Shown one piece after another: positions 42,481 through 53,875 of a DNA stretch of 64,000 nucleotides (positions within the stretch are counted from its first letter, which is position 1; every line of letters starts with the position of its first letter). The stretch is from Aotearoamyces nothofagi. Taxonomy: Eukaryota > Ascomycota > Leotiomycetes > Leotiales > Tympanidaceae. Location: positions 186,001 through 250,000 of the forward strand of contig JADDTR010000015.1 in the NCBI GenBank assembly GCA_015345905.1, in the 5' to 3' direction. The notes under the pieces were generated by a model, which saw only the letters and a list, made by a program, of their open reading frames with translations, was not told the DNA's origin and ran no database searches. The translations under genes were made by a program, and so were the position numbers.

Positions 42481-43329
42481 AAGAAATATATAGACAAAAT
42501 AGAAATGAATTGATGTGCTTGAAACCAGTTATAACAGTCCGTTTATTGATGCTTGATAGTTTATACAGGGCCTGACATGTATTCAGCTCAGATGATGCGC
42601 CTGTTACACGGCATTTCTTCAAAGCTTCATTTCCACCCATTCTAACTCCTGTCCCTCCATGCCATGGTTCGCTTTCCACCAAGAGTTCACTCATCAACCT
42701 AGCTCTCCGGCTGCAATCCTAACATCAAATTTCCCACATTCCCCCTATATTATTCTCCCAAAGCTCTCCTCTATCAGTTCCAAACGGGACCGGCCTATGT
42801 AGTATTGCCCGTCATTTAATACCGTCAATCCAATATATCTTAAACCCGGCGAGACTACTCGCGAGTGCCAATGCATCTATTTTGTCACTTAGCTCTGGTA
42901 GGCCAACGGCGAGCGAATACTTTCTCAAACCCGAAAGTTCTATTCGAAACTCTAGAGATGTCGGATGTTAAAGACTTCAAGGATACGTAGGAAGCGACTA
43001 TCTCTGAGGGGTAGTGAGGGACTACAAAAGATACTTGACGGGAAGTAGAGAATATGAGGATGCCACAAGATGGAATCAAGATGGAATCAAGGCCAAGCAA
43101 CAAAGACTTCATTTCTATAGTTTTGAATTAACGCCTTTTTAGCTATTGATTATGTTTGCATCGCTATTGTAATCATCATTGAGACTGTGCCTCTCGAAGA
43201 TGTATAAAGGCAGTACGTACCAGATTTTCATTATGGTATATACGCTGATGGCGCCAGACGGAAACCAAGTTATACAATACAATACGCATGCCAATCAGAC
43301 TCGACAAATAGGTTTGATGGTTATTATTG
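42481..43329. other. Convergent intergenic region
   Basis: Between the SLC25 gene and the 3' end of the NYN-domain gene. No gene or repeat recognised. Confidence 0.4.
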
Positions 43330-44997
43330 TTAGAAGCTGTACTGGTCAGATGGACTCTGCGTTGGGATGGCATATGTGGCTAAGAGCTCTTCGCTAAATT
43401 CATCGAGTTCGATGATCTTGAATTGGTGCTTCCACCTTTTCAAGAAGTCCTTTGAGCGATAGGCATAGCTCATGCTATCCTTCCATGCGACGAGTTCCAC
43501 TTCCCACCCTTTTTCAAGTGCACGTTCGACATTTCTGAGGAATCCACTCGAATATTCAGCCTCCGCTGCGTCTCCTGTAGCTAGTACCATCGTTGATGGT
43601 TCCTTGGTGTCCACAAGGCTTTCTAGCATTTTCATATGGAGAATTTCGTCAACACCCTGCTCTGTAACTTTTTTCACAGCTACAAATGACGTTTCTGATC
43701 CACTTGACTGCCCTGAAGTACCATAACCGTTTCCGGACTTTCTTTTGCCTGTCGTATTCGGCTCCTTAAGCTTCTCAACCGGCTCTAGAGACGAAACCTC
43801 GTAACCACACTGAATCGCTTCCAGCATATATTCTGGGCGTATGTTTGAGCGACTAGAACCGACAAGAACTCGCTTTGCTATTGATCGACCGCGCTCCATG
43901 ATCAAAGCTAAGGACTGATACGAAATCGGCGGACGTCTCGTGTACTCATGGATGTCGATACCTCTCGCCTTCTTCAGGGCATTTTGAAACCCAATGGTGA
44001 TATTTGAGCTATCTACAAATACGTGAAGGCCTTTTTCGGAAATATTACCACCCATTTGAGAAATTGCCTGACCAAGGTTCTTGCTCATAAGCGACTCCGG
44101 CTCAGCTCCATACTTCTGAAGTATTTTCTTAGCAAGCTTTAACATCTTTTCCTCTATTGTAAGATGAAGAATAGGGCCGATAATAACCGGTTCAAGCTGG
44201 ATGTTTGGGACTTCAGAAGTGGTCCACAAGGTCCTGGGTCGTAAGGTATGGAAGGACTTCGTGGACCGAATCTGCGGCGGTGTCACCCATGCTGGGGTAA
44301 GGCGCACCGCTGAGGAAGAAACTTGAAGGCTCGATTGTTTGATGCCCAATAGTTCGTCTATTGCAGCCTTCCTACGTGCTGCTTTCGAAAACAGGGCCTT
44401 GGGGTGTTGAATTTCGGTGTCTGACTCGAAATCACATACGCTGGCTTGTTCCACGCTTCTGGCTTTTGGAGAAATCTTTCCAGCTCGGGGACTGTCATTA
44501 AAATTCTGTTCTAGAACTTGTTGGCGAGCTATGTCGTCGACGATTGCGTCTAACGTGATCAGGCCTTTCAGGCTCTTCCATTCTGGCTTGCGAGAAGTCT
44601 TCACTCTCAGAAATGTATTGTCCACCTCATCTTTCCATCTGACTGATTTTGACTTGACGTAGCTCTCAAGATCCTCAGAGATATCATCCGGTGGAGATGA
44701 GGCGGGGGTTGAATAGGACCCATATTCAGAGGATAGCTCATCACTGGATTGAGTACTAAGCCTAAATGACGGTATTTCGACTGGTTTGTTGAAATGTGTG
44801 AAGACAGCATCAAAGTTCCCGAGACTCGGAGGCTTGGTGAGCTTACTCACAATTCCTGCTGTCGGCGGATTTACTGGCGGGGTGGCGTCGGCCGAGATTG
44901 TGTCGGACGCAGCTGAGCGTGGTGCGGGGGAGAGGGCGTGTAGGAGGTCCAAGATCTGGGTAAAATCCCATTGTTTCTTGGTGATCTCCGAAGTCAT
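43330..44997 (-). CDS. NYN-domain (PIN-like nuclease) protein
   Basis: Single exon of 555 codons starting MTSEITKKQWDFTQILDLLH. The N-terminal about 290 residues are Ser/Pro-rich and disordered. The NYN domain starts near residue 320 with KGLHVFVDSSNITIGFQNAL, where the first aspartate and the SN pair match the metal-binding start of NYN/PIN nucleases. ALIMERGRSIAKRVLVGSSR and CGYEVSSLEPVEKL follow. Later come GVDEILHMKMLESLVD, with the second acidic position, and MVLATGDAAEAEYSSGFLRN, the third, then ALEKGWEVELVAWKDSMSYA and FLKRWKHQFKIIELDEFSEE. This is the order seen in MARF1/limkain-type NYN proteins, putative RNases. RNA cleavage is inferred from the family. It diverges from the DIM-2-like gene across about 1 kb. 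Confidence 0.87.
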   Translation of the reverse strand: MTSEITKKQWDFTQILDLLHALSPAPRSAASDTISADATPPVNPPTAGIVSKLTKPPSLGNFDAVFTHFNKPVEIPSFRLSTQSSDELSSEYGSYSTPASSPPDDISEDLESYVKSKSVRWKDEVDNTFLRVKTSRKPEWKSLKGLITLDAIVDDIARQQVLEQNFNDSPRAGKISPKARSVEQASVCDFESDTEIQHPKALFSKAARRKAAIDELLGIKQSSLQVSSSAVRLTPAWVTPPQIRSTKSFHTLRPRTLWTTSEVPNIQLEPVIIGPILHLTIEEKMLKLAKKILQKYGAEPESLMSKNLGQAISQMGGNISEKGLHVFVDSSNITIGFQNALKKARGIDIHEYTRRPPISYQSLALIMERGRSIAKRVLVGSSRSNIRPEYMLEAIQCGYEVSSLEPVEKLKEPNTTGKRKSGNGYGTSGQSSGSETSFVAVKKVTEQGVDEILHMKMLESLVDTKEPSTMVLATGDAAEAEYSSGFLRNVERALEKGWEVELVAWKDSMSYAYRSKDFLKRWKHQFKIIELDEFSEELLATYAIPTQSPSDQYSF

Positions 44998-45971
44998 GGG
45001 GAGTATTATGTGTTGGGTGCAGAGTCATGAAGTGACGCTGCATCACGATCGCTTTGTTATGCCTTTGAGGGTCGGCTGGATCTCGCTAGTAGTGGAGTGC
45101 GATGGGCTGTAAGTTAGTGGCACATACTCGATTATATGCGAATATCTGGGCGATATATGCATTGTTGAATACGCCTTGCGTACAGAGAGCTGGTGCTTGG
45201 TGTATTTGGGTCAGAAAGTGATGTTGGAGTTGAGGCAAGGTAAGAGGCGAGGCTCCGTCAGCCTGTGACTCGGAACAATCGCCGGCCACTAAGCCTCGGC
45301 AATCTGGAACCGACGCTGGCCGGCCTTACCAGCCATCGCCAGCACATGACCAGCTACCTACCATCCCATCAAAGATGCATATTGGTTAGGCTGAGTCTCT
45401 GCAACGCCGCATTTTTCATAGACGAAAGCAAATGCGATAGACCTGTAACAAACGAGGTGTCCGTAATTAAGGGGTGAGGATATGATTCAAAATCCATCAC
45501 CCGATCTAAGCGTCGCTGTGAATCTGATGCGTTCAATGGAAATTTAAGCTTCCTGTTTGCATACTGGCTGCCGAGTTAGTGCACAGTTAGCATGCCGTTG
45601 CATTGTCCAATTAGATAGTGCCCGGCGACATACGCAAAGCGGGCAAACGAGGCTGAAAGCAAGGCGCGGCAATCCCCTTTGGCTTTGTCTTCTGTTCTTT
45701 GACTTTGAGAGTCTTGAGATAATGCGTCTCTTCTGACCGTAGTCAAACCTCGTTGCGGCCTTCGTAGCCGTCTACGCAGAGCAGCCTTTGCAGCCTTTGT
45801 CAGCCTCTCCATTTTCCATCGCGCCCAAACACGTCGCGAGCTACATAATACTTTCTATATCTATCTACCTGAGAAGCTGGCATGTCTCTCACCCCACAAT
45901 GCTATATTTGCTAGAAAGGTCAATTCGAGGTTCCGTCTCCTAGTTGATTTCTATTGCATCTTCCGGCCAAA
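44998..45971. other. Divergent promoter of the NYN and DIM-2-like genes
   Basis: About 970 bp between the start codons of the two genes. Open frames here are short and unconvincing. The part just before 45972 is presumably the methyltransferase 5' leader. Confidence 0.45.
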
Positions 45972-48900
45972 ATGCCACCTCTGCCGTCTTCAGGTACGCC
46001 AGACTACTCCCCATAACAAGCTTTCTCTTGCGTGCCTTGCTCGTGCTGTCCTACTGCAACGTCTAATTACTAACCCTTTTGCAGATGATGAACTAGACAA
46101 TGGACACTACCCCAATGTCAACAGAGCGGAGAAGAATGAGGTCTTCTGCAGGGCTCTTAAAGTCAACATGCCGACACACGCCGACTTCGTAGGTCGTTCA
46201 CACAATAAGCACAACCCAGGCACAACCCATTACCATGGATGGGGTAAATCTAAATATCTGTTTGACAGATCCATTGATTCGGCCTTCATCTCTACAGACG
46301 ACCAATGCACCCAGGGCTCTCTGAGCGAGGAGGAAGATATAGATGAGGAAACCAGGGATGGAGAAGATGACGATTCCATATATATCTCTAGGTTTGCGAG
46401 TGAGCCTGTAGATGCAATTGCAGACCTCGAGCCTCGACTCGAGGATGGGAGGACCCTCGACTCGATCAGAGCAGCCGAGTTCGTTTATCCTATGTCACAA
46501 TATGAAGGAAACCCCCTTCTGCTTCCAATTACAAAAGAAAACGATGTGGTCAAAGAATTCTCTAGGAACCTAGCGCATGACAAGACCTCGATTGCGAATG
46601 CCTCCTTTGGTGATAATAAATTTGTCGAATTTGAACTAAATGAATTCTCAATATACTTGCCTGGATCGGTGGCCGCGCATCCCTGGGAGATGCAGGGCTT
46701 GCAAAACCTTACTACAAAAAGTGCGAACTCTCGGTACTGCTTTGATGGGGTACTCAGCATAGGCGGGCTACGTAGGTACGTTCAGTGTGTGCCGTTTAAG
46801 ATATGCTCTATAGGAAACTATGGAAATGAGTTCCACGGCGTTGAAGAAGAAATATGGATTCAGTCCGAGCTCAACAAGAATTCCGACATCTACTACAGGC
46901 TGAAGAAGCCCTCCGCAGAATATTCTCGGTATCATGAAGGCTTCGTGTGGTTGGCTAACTTAGCAAAACATTTCGTGGATTATTCTCAGATGATTTCCAG
47001 GTGCGAAGAGAAGGTATACATCCACAACTTTCGCATAGAGTTCGCTCAGTGGCTACAAAAGGAGCACGGAGAATCCCAAGATTTCCTTGCATGGTATCGG
47101 AGGTATAACAGCTCCGATTTTCGTTGTGCCATTGCTGCAAACATCAAATTTTTGTTCAAAGAAGCGACCGGGACCTTTGAGGCTTTGCGAACACAGCCTA
47201 TATGGGCTGAAGTAATGTACCGAACTGCTATACCAACGCAGCCACAGAAGGAAACATGCACTATAGTCACACCATATGTATATGACTGCTTTAGTCATCT
47301 CAAGTTCGGACACATTCTGAAAAAGGTCAGCCCAAATGTCGACGTCGAACTGCGGCGGAAATCTCAAGGCCATGCTCTTCATCTTACAACTGAGGCCAAG
47401 TTTGAAAATACGGGACACGCAACACACGGGATTCAATCACGAGAAGAGTATCAGCTTGCAACAGCGAAATTCCGTAAAGCCTCGATGAAGGAGATTATAC
47501 ATCGCAAGCTTGATCTTAGCTCAGTTAATGTTGGCGATGTCCTAGGAGTCACCAAGGATGGCGAGGGAAGCGTGTGGAAAGACGAGTTAAGCAAGTGGAA
47601 GGCTGCGGATGATTGTTGGTATGTATATGTACAAGGCGTTCATTTCGAGAAGGACACTCGATCGTTTGATGTCATCTGGCTGTACAAGCCAGCAGACACG
47701 ACGTGTGCCCTGATGAAGTACCCCTATCCTGACGAGCTCTTCATGTCGGACAATTGCAGTTGTAGCGGGGTTCGTATATCAGAAAAGGAGGTCCTCTGCA
47801 AGGTGTCAGTTGCATGGAACGGCTTATTTGGAGAAGCACATTCTGACTTCTTCATCCGTCAGACCTATCTACACACGAACTCATTCGTAACTCTCAAAGA
47901 GACGCATAAACAGTGTGTACACCTTCGCGATGAAGAGAAGACGTCGCTTCAGGATCTTGTAGAGAAATATAAGATTGGCGACACAGTTCTTGTTATACCT
48001 CCGTCGAGCTTGAAGTCTAAACATGGCCTAGAGCCTTGTGAGATCATCGAGTTTCTCCAAGAGGGTCGTCGAGGACTTGTTGTTCTTCGACAGCTCTCCC
48101 GCAGACGCGAGGTGGATGGAAATACACGCTCTAGGCCCAATGAGCTTGTATACGGATACCAAACATTCAAGACTTCAGCTGGCAAGGTGGAAAGAAGGTG
48201 TCTTGTACGTTTTTATACCCAAGCCGACCTTGACCTTCACAAGATTCCAACTCCTTACAATCGAGATGGTACTGGCGATGCCTATTTTATAACGACCAAA
48301 CTAGTGGAATATGAGGACGGGAATCCGAAATTAGTGCCTATTACGAGTGACAATCTTCCAGAATCACTGATACAGGCCTTTGATCCAAAAGCACCATCAG
48401 CATACAAGCCTTTGCGTGGTCTAGATATGTACTGCGGCGGTGGTAACTTTGGAAGGGGACTGGAAGAAGGCGGTGCAGTCCATTTCGATTGGGCTGTGGA
48501 TCTCAACTCAAATGCCATGCATACCTACTCCGCCAATCTTGAGGATCCTCTCTCGACAAAATTATTCTTAGGATCCGTGGATGACTTCTTGGGCCAAGCT
48601 CTGAGGGGCAATCCGGGTAGCTCGTCGTTGATACCATTACCTGGCGAAGTCGGCTTTATCTCAGCTGGAAGCCCGTGTCAGGGTTATTCGTTGTTGAATT
48701 CAAAGAGGGACAATGATAAAGGGCTTAAGAACCAATCATTGGTGGCTGATGTCGCCGCATTTGTGGATTTTTACAGACCAGAATACGGACTACTGGAGAA
48801 TGTGATTTCCATGGCTCAAAAGGGTCATCGACGAACTGAAGATGTTCTCTCACAACTCGTTTGTTGCCTTGTTGGGATGGGATATCAAGTACAGTTATTC

Positions 48901-50556
48901 ACGCTTGATGCCTGGAACTTTGGAAGCCCACAAACACGAAGTCGCCTGTTCGTATCTATTGCAGCCCCAGGCCTAGAACTTCCGCCCCATCCCGGATTAT
49001 CCCACTCTCACCCAGAGAATACTAATGATCGTGGGCTCGGGAAAATGGCTAATGGCCAAGCTTTTGGGCAACGGCGCTTTGGACCGACACCATTTGAGTA
49101 TGTTACTGCAGGGGAGGCAACAGAGGACTTGCCCGATATTGGTGATGGGCGTACTTTTCATTGTATATCTCATCCTGATCATCGAATGTCAACAGGGATT
49201 TCAAGAATTCTCAAATCTCAAATAGAAACCATCCCTATTACTCCACGAGGAATGAACTTTGCTCTCCATTGGCAATCAGGCAGGATGACCAAAGCCGAGC
49301 GTGCTTTGTATCCAACTTTTTCTAAAAATGGAAAAGATCGGCAGAGTGTGTTGCCAGGTTCGAAAGGATGGGAACGGGTACACCCATTAAAGCTATTTCC
49401 AACGATAGCTACATGCATTGCACCGACTTGTTCTCGGACCGGCCGTGCGCTGCACTGGGATCAACAGAGGCTTCTTACAGTTATGGAGGTGAGACGAGCA
49501 CAAAGTTTCCCTGATTACGAAGTCCTGATTGGTACTGCAAATGAGCAATGGAAAATCGTTGGGAATAGTGTTGCACGTACGGTTGCGCTTGCCTTGGGAC
49601 TTTCATTTAGAGAGGCATGGTTAAATAATAAAGCCAATGAAAAGTTTGAAGAGATCACAGCAAAAATACGAAACGGAGTCCAAACACAAGCACAGGCCGA
49701 AACTCTGCCACTCTTCAAAGAGAGTCCCTTTGCTGTTAAATCTCAGTATCGAGGTGCAAGGATGTCTGTGACGCCTCCAGATGATGTCACTACTTCAGAT
49801 GAGCGCTATCGTCGATCATTAGATATGCTGGCCCTGAGTTCATCGATTAGTCGAGACGAGGAAGTCTCTTCTATGAGTAGCAGAACCTCAGATAGTCTAC
49901 CCTTTCTAGCTTCAAGGAAAAGGCGGTTTCATTTACCATTAGCAGAGTTAAAGGGGGAGCCTAAGAAGAAACCCAAAAAAATGCTTGGTCCAGCATCTGT
50001 TCGTGCGCCCGAGACCCTTTGGGATCCTGTTAAGCAAGGCCTCGGAACCTTGACGTCTGATGAGGATCAGACATTATGGCGAAATACTGTGCACCGGGGC
50101 GAGGAAAAGCCTTCAAAGCTAGTTCATAGGCACGAGATCCTTGAGCCAAGAATCCTTTTCACAATGTTGCAAGGGGTCAAGGACAAGCGTGACATGGAAG
50201 AAGGTCAAAGAAAATACTCGGAGGCCCGCCAATCGCCAAGCACAGCTACCGTTGGACTACATAATCGCAAGCTGATCAACAAACCAGGCACTAAGCACAT
50301 GCCAGCACAGTCAAAGTCAAATTCCCTATGTCAGCCGATTAGACCTGGAGAAGCTATTGACCTGACATCTGACCACGAGGACGCGAATGCGGATGCAGAG
50401 GATGAAGAAGATGAAGAAGAAGATGATGATATTGAGATTATATCTACTAAGAAGAAGGCACGGCGTTTCTATGTCGAAATAGACAACTCGAAATTCATGC
50501 CGTACGCGCAGACTTATCACACCATAAGAAATCCATGTACAAAACACAAGAGATAA
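45972..50556 (+). CDS. dim-2: DIM-2-type DNA (cytosine-5) methyltransferase
   Basis: Two exons, 45972-45993 and 46085-50556, giving 1497 residues; Neurospora DIM-2 has about 1450. N-terminal region, then a first BAH-like domain near residues 480-600 (SVNVGDVLGVTKDGEGSVWK, CWYVYVQGVHFEKDTRSFDV, IWLYKPADTTCALMKYPYPD) and a second near 625-740 (KYKIGDTVLVIPPSSLKSK). The catalytic domain has motif I LRGLDMYCGGGNFGRGLEEG (about 785), motif IV GFISAGSPCQGYSLLNSKRD with the catalytic Cys (about 870), motif VI YGLLENV, motif VIII FGSPQTRSRLFV and motif X EQWKIVGNSVARTVALALGL. All look intact. DIM-2 methylates DNA in heterochromatin, guided by H3K9 methylation and HP1. The C-terminal 280-residue tail is charged and ends with IDLTSDHEDANA, a SUMO-interaction-like motif, and an acidic run. 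Confidence 0.95.
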
Positions 50557-51413
50557 AAGGTTTTATTAACCTTCTCGTGTCAGCAGTAGGCTTGTAACAG
50601 ATGAGTAGGCAGTGCGGAGGTGTTACAAGATGGTTTCTAGTAGCAGTAAAGGGAGTACCTCGAGACATAGACCAGACCACAGCCCAAATGAGGTGCATAG
50701 CGAGATTTATCATTCGAATTCGGCTTTTCTGTTAGTGTATTTATTGTAGCATTTAAGTCATCTATAGCCTATGCAAGGATTTCAGTTAAATCACAAACCG
50801 CCTCCATATTTGCAAGCGTACTCGAATACTAGAGTGTGTATTTTTGATAAAGGTTATGCGGATACTGTATTTGTACTCACTGTACTTTTATAGTAAAGAC
50901 TGCCGGCTCGCCTACGTAGGTTCTGTCTCCACCCCCGCTTCCCACATGGCGGAGATCGCCAAGCCCCCTCTTCAAAAGCTTGTCTTTCGTAGCGCCACCA
51001 CTACCTATCCCTCCCCTGCCAAGATAAGCCTTCTCGTAGACATTGGGTCTTTCGCGATTCCCGCTGTAGGACCACGAACAGCTGACTTCACGGGAGGTTT
51101 TTTTCTCGTGTAAACATGCTCTGCCGTACATAGAGTACCATCTCTGGCTGCAACCTCCCTATGCCACAAGTTGCGTGATTTTTGGGCACTTTGGGTGCGG
51201 GCCCCAATCAGTAAAACCACTTCAATCACGACCCTTGTCGGTTCAGCAGGCAGATGCTCATTTCAATGGGTGGGATAAAAGGATTCATATAGGACATGAC
51301 ACTCCGTTTGGGTGCCGAGAACTAATCTTCCACACCAGCTCACACCTCGAAACATCCTCCTCCAATATCGACTATATATTTATATATCGCCTATCAGACA
51401 TAGTTCTGACTTC
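50557..51413. other. Intergenic region with candidate minus-strand frame
   Basis: Between the methyltransferase and the small gene at 51414. It contains the candidate frame at 50877-51131 (minus, listed separately) and a TATA-rich stretch (51374-51390) just upstream of the small gene. Nothing else seen. Confidence 0.4.
50877..51131 (-). CDS. Candidate glycine-motif (DUF3602-like) frame
   Basis: Minus-strand frame of 84 codons: MYGRACLHEKKTSREVSCSW, then NVYEKAYLGRGGIGSGGATK, DKLLKRGLGDLRHVGSGGGD and RTYVGEPAVFTIKVQ. The GRGGIGS and RGLGDLRH elements resemble the GRGGAGN motifs of small fungal DUF3602-type proteins and the GIGGLGNYR motif of the gene at 51414, which is divergent from it. The upstream part may be mis-framed or need splicing. 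Function unknown. Confidence 0.3.
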   Translation of the reverse strand: MYGRACLHEKKTSREVSCSWSYSGNRERPNVYEKAYLGRGGIGSGGATKDKLLKRGLGDLRHVGSGGGDRTYVGEPAVFTIKVQ

Positions 51414-51770
51414 ATGATCATCATAGAGACCAAAGAGCTGCACATTCCAGCCCAGAAAAAGCTCCGCGCACACTCAAACATGCCTGAAGACATAAGTAGT
51501 GAGAGAAAGGTATCGCATGGTATAGGCGGTCTAGGAAATTACCGTAAGATCATCCAGCACCATATGGAAGAGTCAGTCTAACAGTGCCCAGGTCGTCCGT
51601 CTGATGTTCCCTTCCCAACAAAAGAAGCCATTGACGGCAGTGAGCGCCGTCATAGTAGCATATGGTCGAAATTCACACCGTTAATGGGGAAGACTCTATC
51701 AGGAAGGCGGAATAGCTGGCTGAACCCGTTTGGGAAGAAAAGTGAAGCTGATTCGACCGATCCGTTGTGA
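51414..51770 (+). CDS. Small spliced protein with GIGGLGNYR motif (DUF3602-like), 102 aa
   Basis: Two exons, 51414-51543 and 51592-51770, joined by a 48-nt intron with a GTAAGA donor, a GTCTAAC branch point and a CCCAG acceptor. The intron contains an in-frame stop, so splicing is needed for the full product. It reads MIIIETKELHIPAQKKLRAH, SNMPEDISSERKVSHGIGGL, GNYRRPSDVPFPTKEAIDGS, ERRHSSIWSKFTPLMGKTLS, GRRNSWLNPFGKKSEADSTD, PL. The GIGGLGNYRRPSD block and the Ser/Lys-rich SIWSKF...LNPFGKK tail fit small fungal proteins with GRGGAGN-type motifs (DUF3602 by recollection). No signal peptide or membrane helix. Function unknown. A TATATATT element lies about 35 bp upstream. Confidence 0.5.
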
Positions 51771-51934
51771 AAGGGTGAAATCTTCGGCGAATTTCCGGGG
51801 CTGGGAGTGGGGGAAGCTGATCCTGAAGCGTAAAATTGTCTTGATATGAGCAGCCTGTTTCTGCGAAGTTTATAGTATAATCCGGGAAAGGTAGCCATTC
51901 CACATTTTATTCATTACACCAAAGCTTGGGTTGA

Positions 51935-53545
51935 TCACGCCCAACTTAGACTATCAGTGAATCCAGAGCCACGGGCGTCAATGCCATCCTGGATTTTTTG
52001 TTGCCAGACTTTGAATTTCCCTGGTGCAAACTCTGGCATGCTCCACAGAGCTTGCAACGGTTGGCCACTGTATCCTTTCTTGACCCTAATCTGCAGCTTG
52101 ATGATATCATTGACAATGCTTAGAGTTTCCGCATCCAGGTCCAGGCCAGCTTGCTCCATCTCGTTCAAGAGATCGTAAGCTCCAAGGAAATTGTCATAAC
52201 GAAACCAGTAAATTCGAAGAAGCTCGTTGTAAAGAGCTGTAGATGCACCAAGAACATGTGAGATCAGTCCCAGATATTTGATACGTGGTAAGACGTTAAG
52301 TACGAGTTGGGATGGTTTTGAGAATGATCGATCAAGTAGTCTTAGACCCAGTAATAGATGCGAAGGATACAGTGGCCCATGAACCGTCAGGTCTAGAGGT
52401 TCACATACAACAGCAGCGGCGATCGTGTGGTCTTCTGTATTCTCACTCTCGGTAGCCCTCTGCTTCTTCTTGTTCTTGTGCGCTCGAGATTTACTGGTCC
52501 CCTTTATCAATCTCGGCTTCTCCTCCAGTCCCAGCTTCCCAATCATAGAGAATACTTCTGCTTCCATCACTTGCCAGAGCTCGATATCAGTTTTAGCTGC
52601 ACGCATCAAAGCTTCAACCCTTTCACGCTCTGGCTGGCTTTGCTCCTCCATTGTATCCATATTCTTAACTTCTTCTTCTTGCATCGACTTCGTCATCCTT
52701 CCAGATACAAGACCCATCGCCTTAGCCGCTGCCGTACGCAGAGCTGGAGGGTATCGATCAACAGCTTGTCGAATTACCTCATGAGAAGATTCTGTGGACT
52801 TGTTCTTGAAGGCAGTTGCCCCTGCTGTCGCTTTCCCCATTATTGAATTGAGTGTTTCCTTCGACTTTCTTCTGCGACTTGGCGTTTCTGAAGATGTTCT
52901 AGATGAAATATCTATTGAAGCTGACCCTTCAGCAGTCTCCGATTGGGATTTCTTCGAGCGAGCATATATGTCCGCAAAAATACGCTGGAACGCGTTTCTC
53001 TCCGCAATTGTGATTGTCGACTCGCCAGCACGAGGTGCTGCCACGGTTGGAAAGTCGGAATCCTGCTCATCATCTTTGATTATATCCTCATCATAGGCGA
53101 AAGGATCCGAGTCGGACCAAAAGTCGACATCGTCAGACTGTCCATCGGCAAGACTCTGCTGTACACTCGTAACACCGCTGCTTCCATTTCGTTGCTCTCT
53201 AGGGTCACCCTCCCATGGAATGTCCTCTTTTGTCTCCTTCAACGGGAAAGGGACCTTTCTAACAAGTGTGCTGCTGTCCTTCATGCTGGGAATGTCATTG
53301 GATACCAATTCTGCGACATGGACTTTTGGATCTGACGTCGTTACTTGTGCTTTGAAGGCAAGATATGGTGAGACGGAGCTATGAAGAGACCTTTGTAACG
53401 GTATCATGAACTCGCTGACATTTATAGAGGTTACATGCTTTGTTCGAATGGCCAACAATGTTCTCGTTTGGTATAGGAATGGAAAGAGCGTTGTTGTTGT
53501 TAACTGTGCAGCTTTTACGCCTCTAGCAGACAGATGGGCGCTCAT
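51935..53545 (-). CDS. Mtf2/Nam1-like mitochondrial protein
   Basis: Single exon of 536 codons. The N-terminus MSAHLSARGVKAAQLTTTTL through RTKHVTSINVSEFMIPLQRS lacks acidic residues until about residue 44, fitting a mitochondrial presequence. The middle is acidic and disordered (DDVDFWSDSDPFAYDEDIIK). The conserved C-terminal domain begins near residue 180 with TIAERNAFQRIFADIYARSK and continues ERERVEALMRAAKTDIELWQ, VMEAEVFSMIGKLGL, YPSHLLLGLRLLDRSFSKPS, IYWFRYDNFLGAYDLLNEME and LQALWSMPEFAPGKFKVWQQ. This matches the Mtf2 C-terminal domain of fungal proteins. Yeast Mtf2/Nam1 couples mitochondrial transcription to RNA processing and translation. The family call is confident; the exact role here is inferred. 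It diverges from the Cmr1 gene, with 330 bp between starts. Confidence 0.85.
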   Translation of the reverse strand: MSAHLSARGVKAAQLTTTTLFPFLYQTRTLLAIRTKHVTSINVSEFMIPLQRSLHSSVSPYLAFKAQVTTSDPKVHVAELVSNDIPSMKDSSTLVRKVPFPLKETKEDIPWEGDPREQRNGSSGVTSVQQSLADGQSDDVDFWSDSDPFAYDEDIIKDDEQDSDFPTVAAPRAGESTITIAERNAFQRIFADIYARSKKSQSETAEGSASIDISSRTSSETPSRRRKSKETLNSIMGKATAGATAFKNKSTESSHEVIRQAVDRYPPALRTAAAKAMGLVSGRMTKSMQEEEVKNMDTMEEQSQPERERVEALMRAAKTDIELWQVMEAEVFSMIGKLGLEEKPRLIKGTSKSRAHKNKKKQRATESENTEDHTIAAAVVCEPLDLTVHGPLYPSHLLLGLRLLDRSFSKPSQLVLNVLPRIKYLGLISHVLGASTALYNELLRIYWFRYDNFLGAYDLLNEMEQAGLDLDAETLSIVNDIIKLQIRVKKGYSGQPLQALWSMPEFAPGKFKVWQQKIQDGIDARGSGFTDSLSWA

Positions 53546-53875
53546 AGTTCTAATTGAAATAGTATAGATTTCGTACCCAATAAATGATTATGAAGATCCT
53601 CAAATGTAATCGCTGCTCCTTTACCTAGTAAAAGGTGGCTCTTGCAGATGTTCTTGGGGAATGACACTCGGATGCTTCAACTTTTTAATACGGCAGCCAT
53701 AGCTGACAGTAGATACCATAAATTAAGCTCACGTGCACTAGAACGCGAACGCGGTTACAAGACAGATGAGACGCGCCAATTGATGACCTCACGCGACGAT
53801 TGTCGAGTAAATTCCTCTATTCTACTCATCAACGAAATAGAATTGAAAAGTTGAAAAAGTGAAATTTTAAAACCT

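Noticed and set aside
874-50556. Idea that the EVE-domain protein and the DIM-2-like methyltransferase form a modified-base system
   Set aside because: They lie 44 kb apart with many unrelated housekeeping genes between them; the shared theme is most likely chance.
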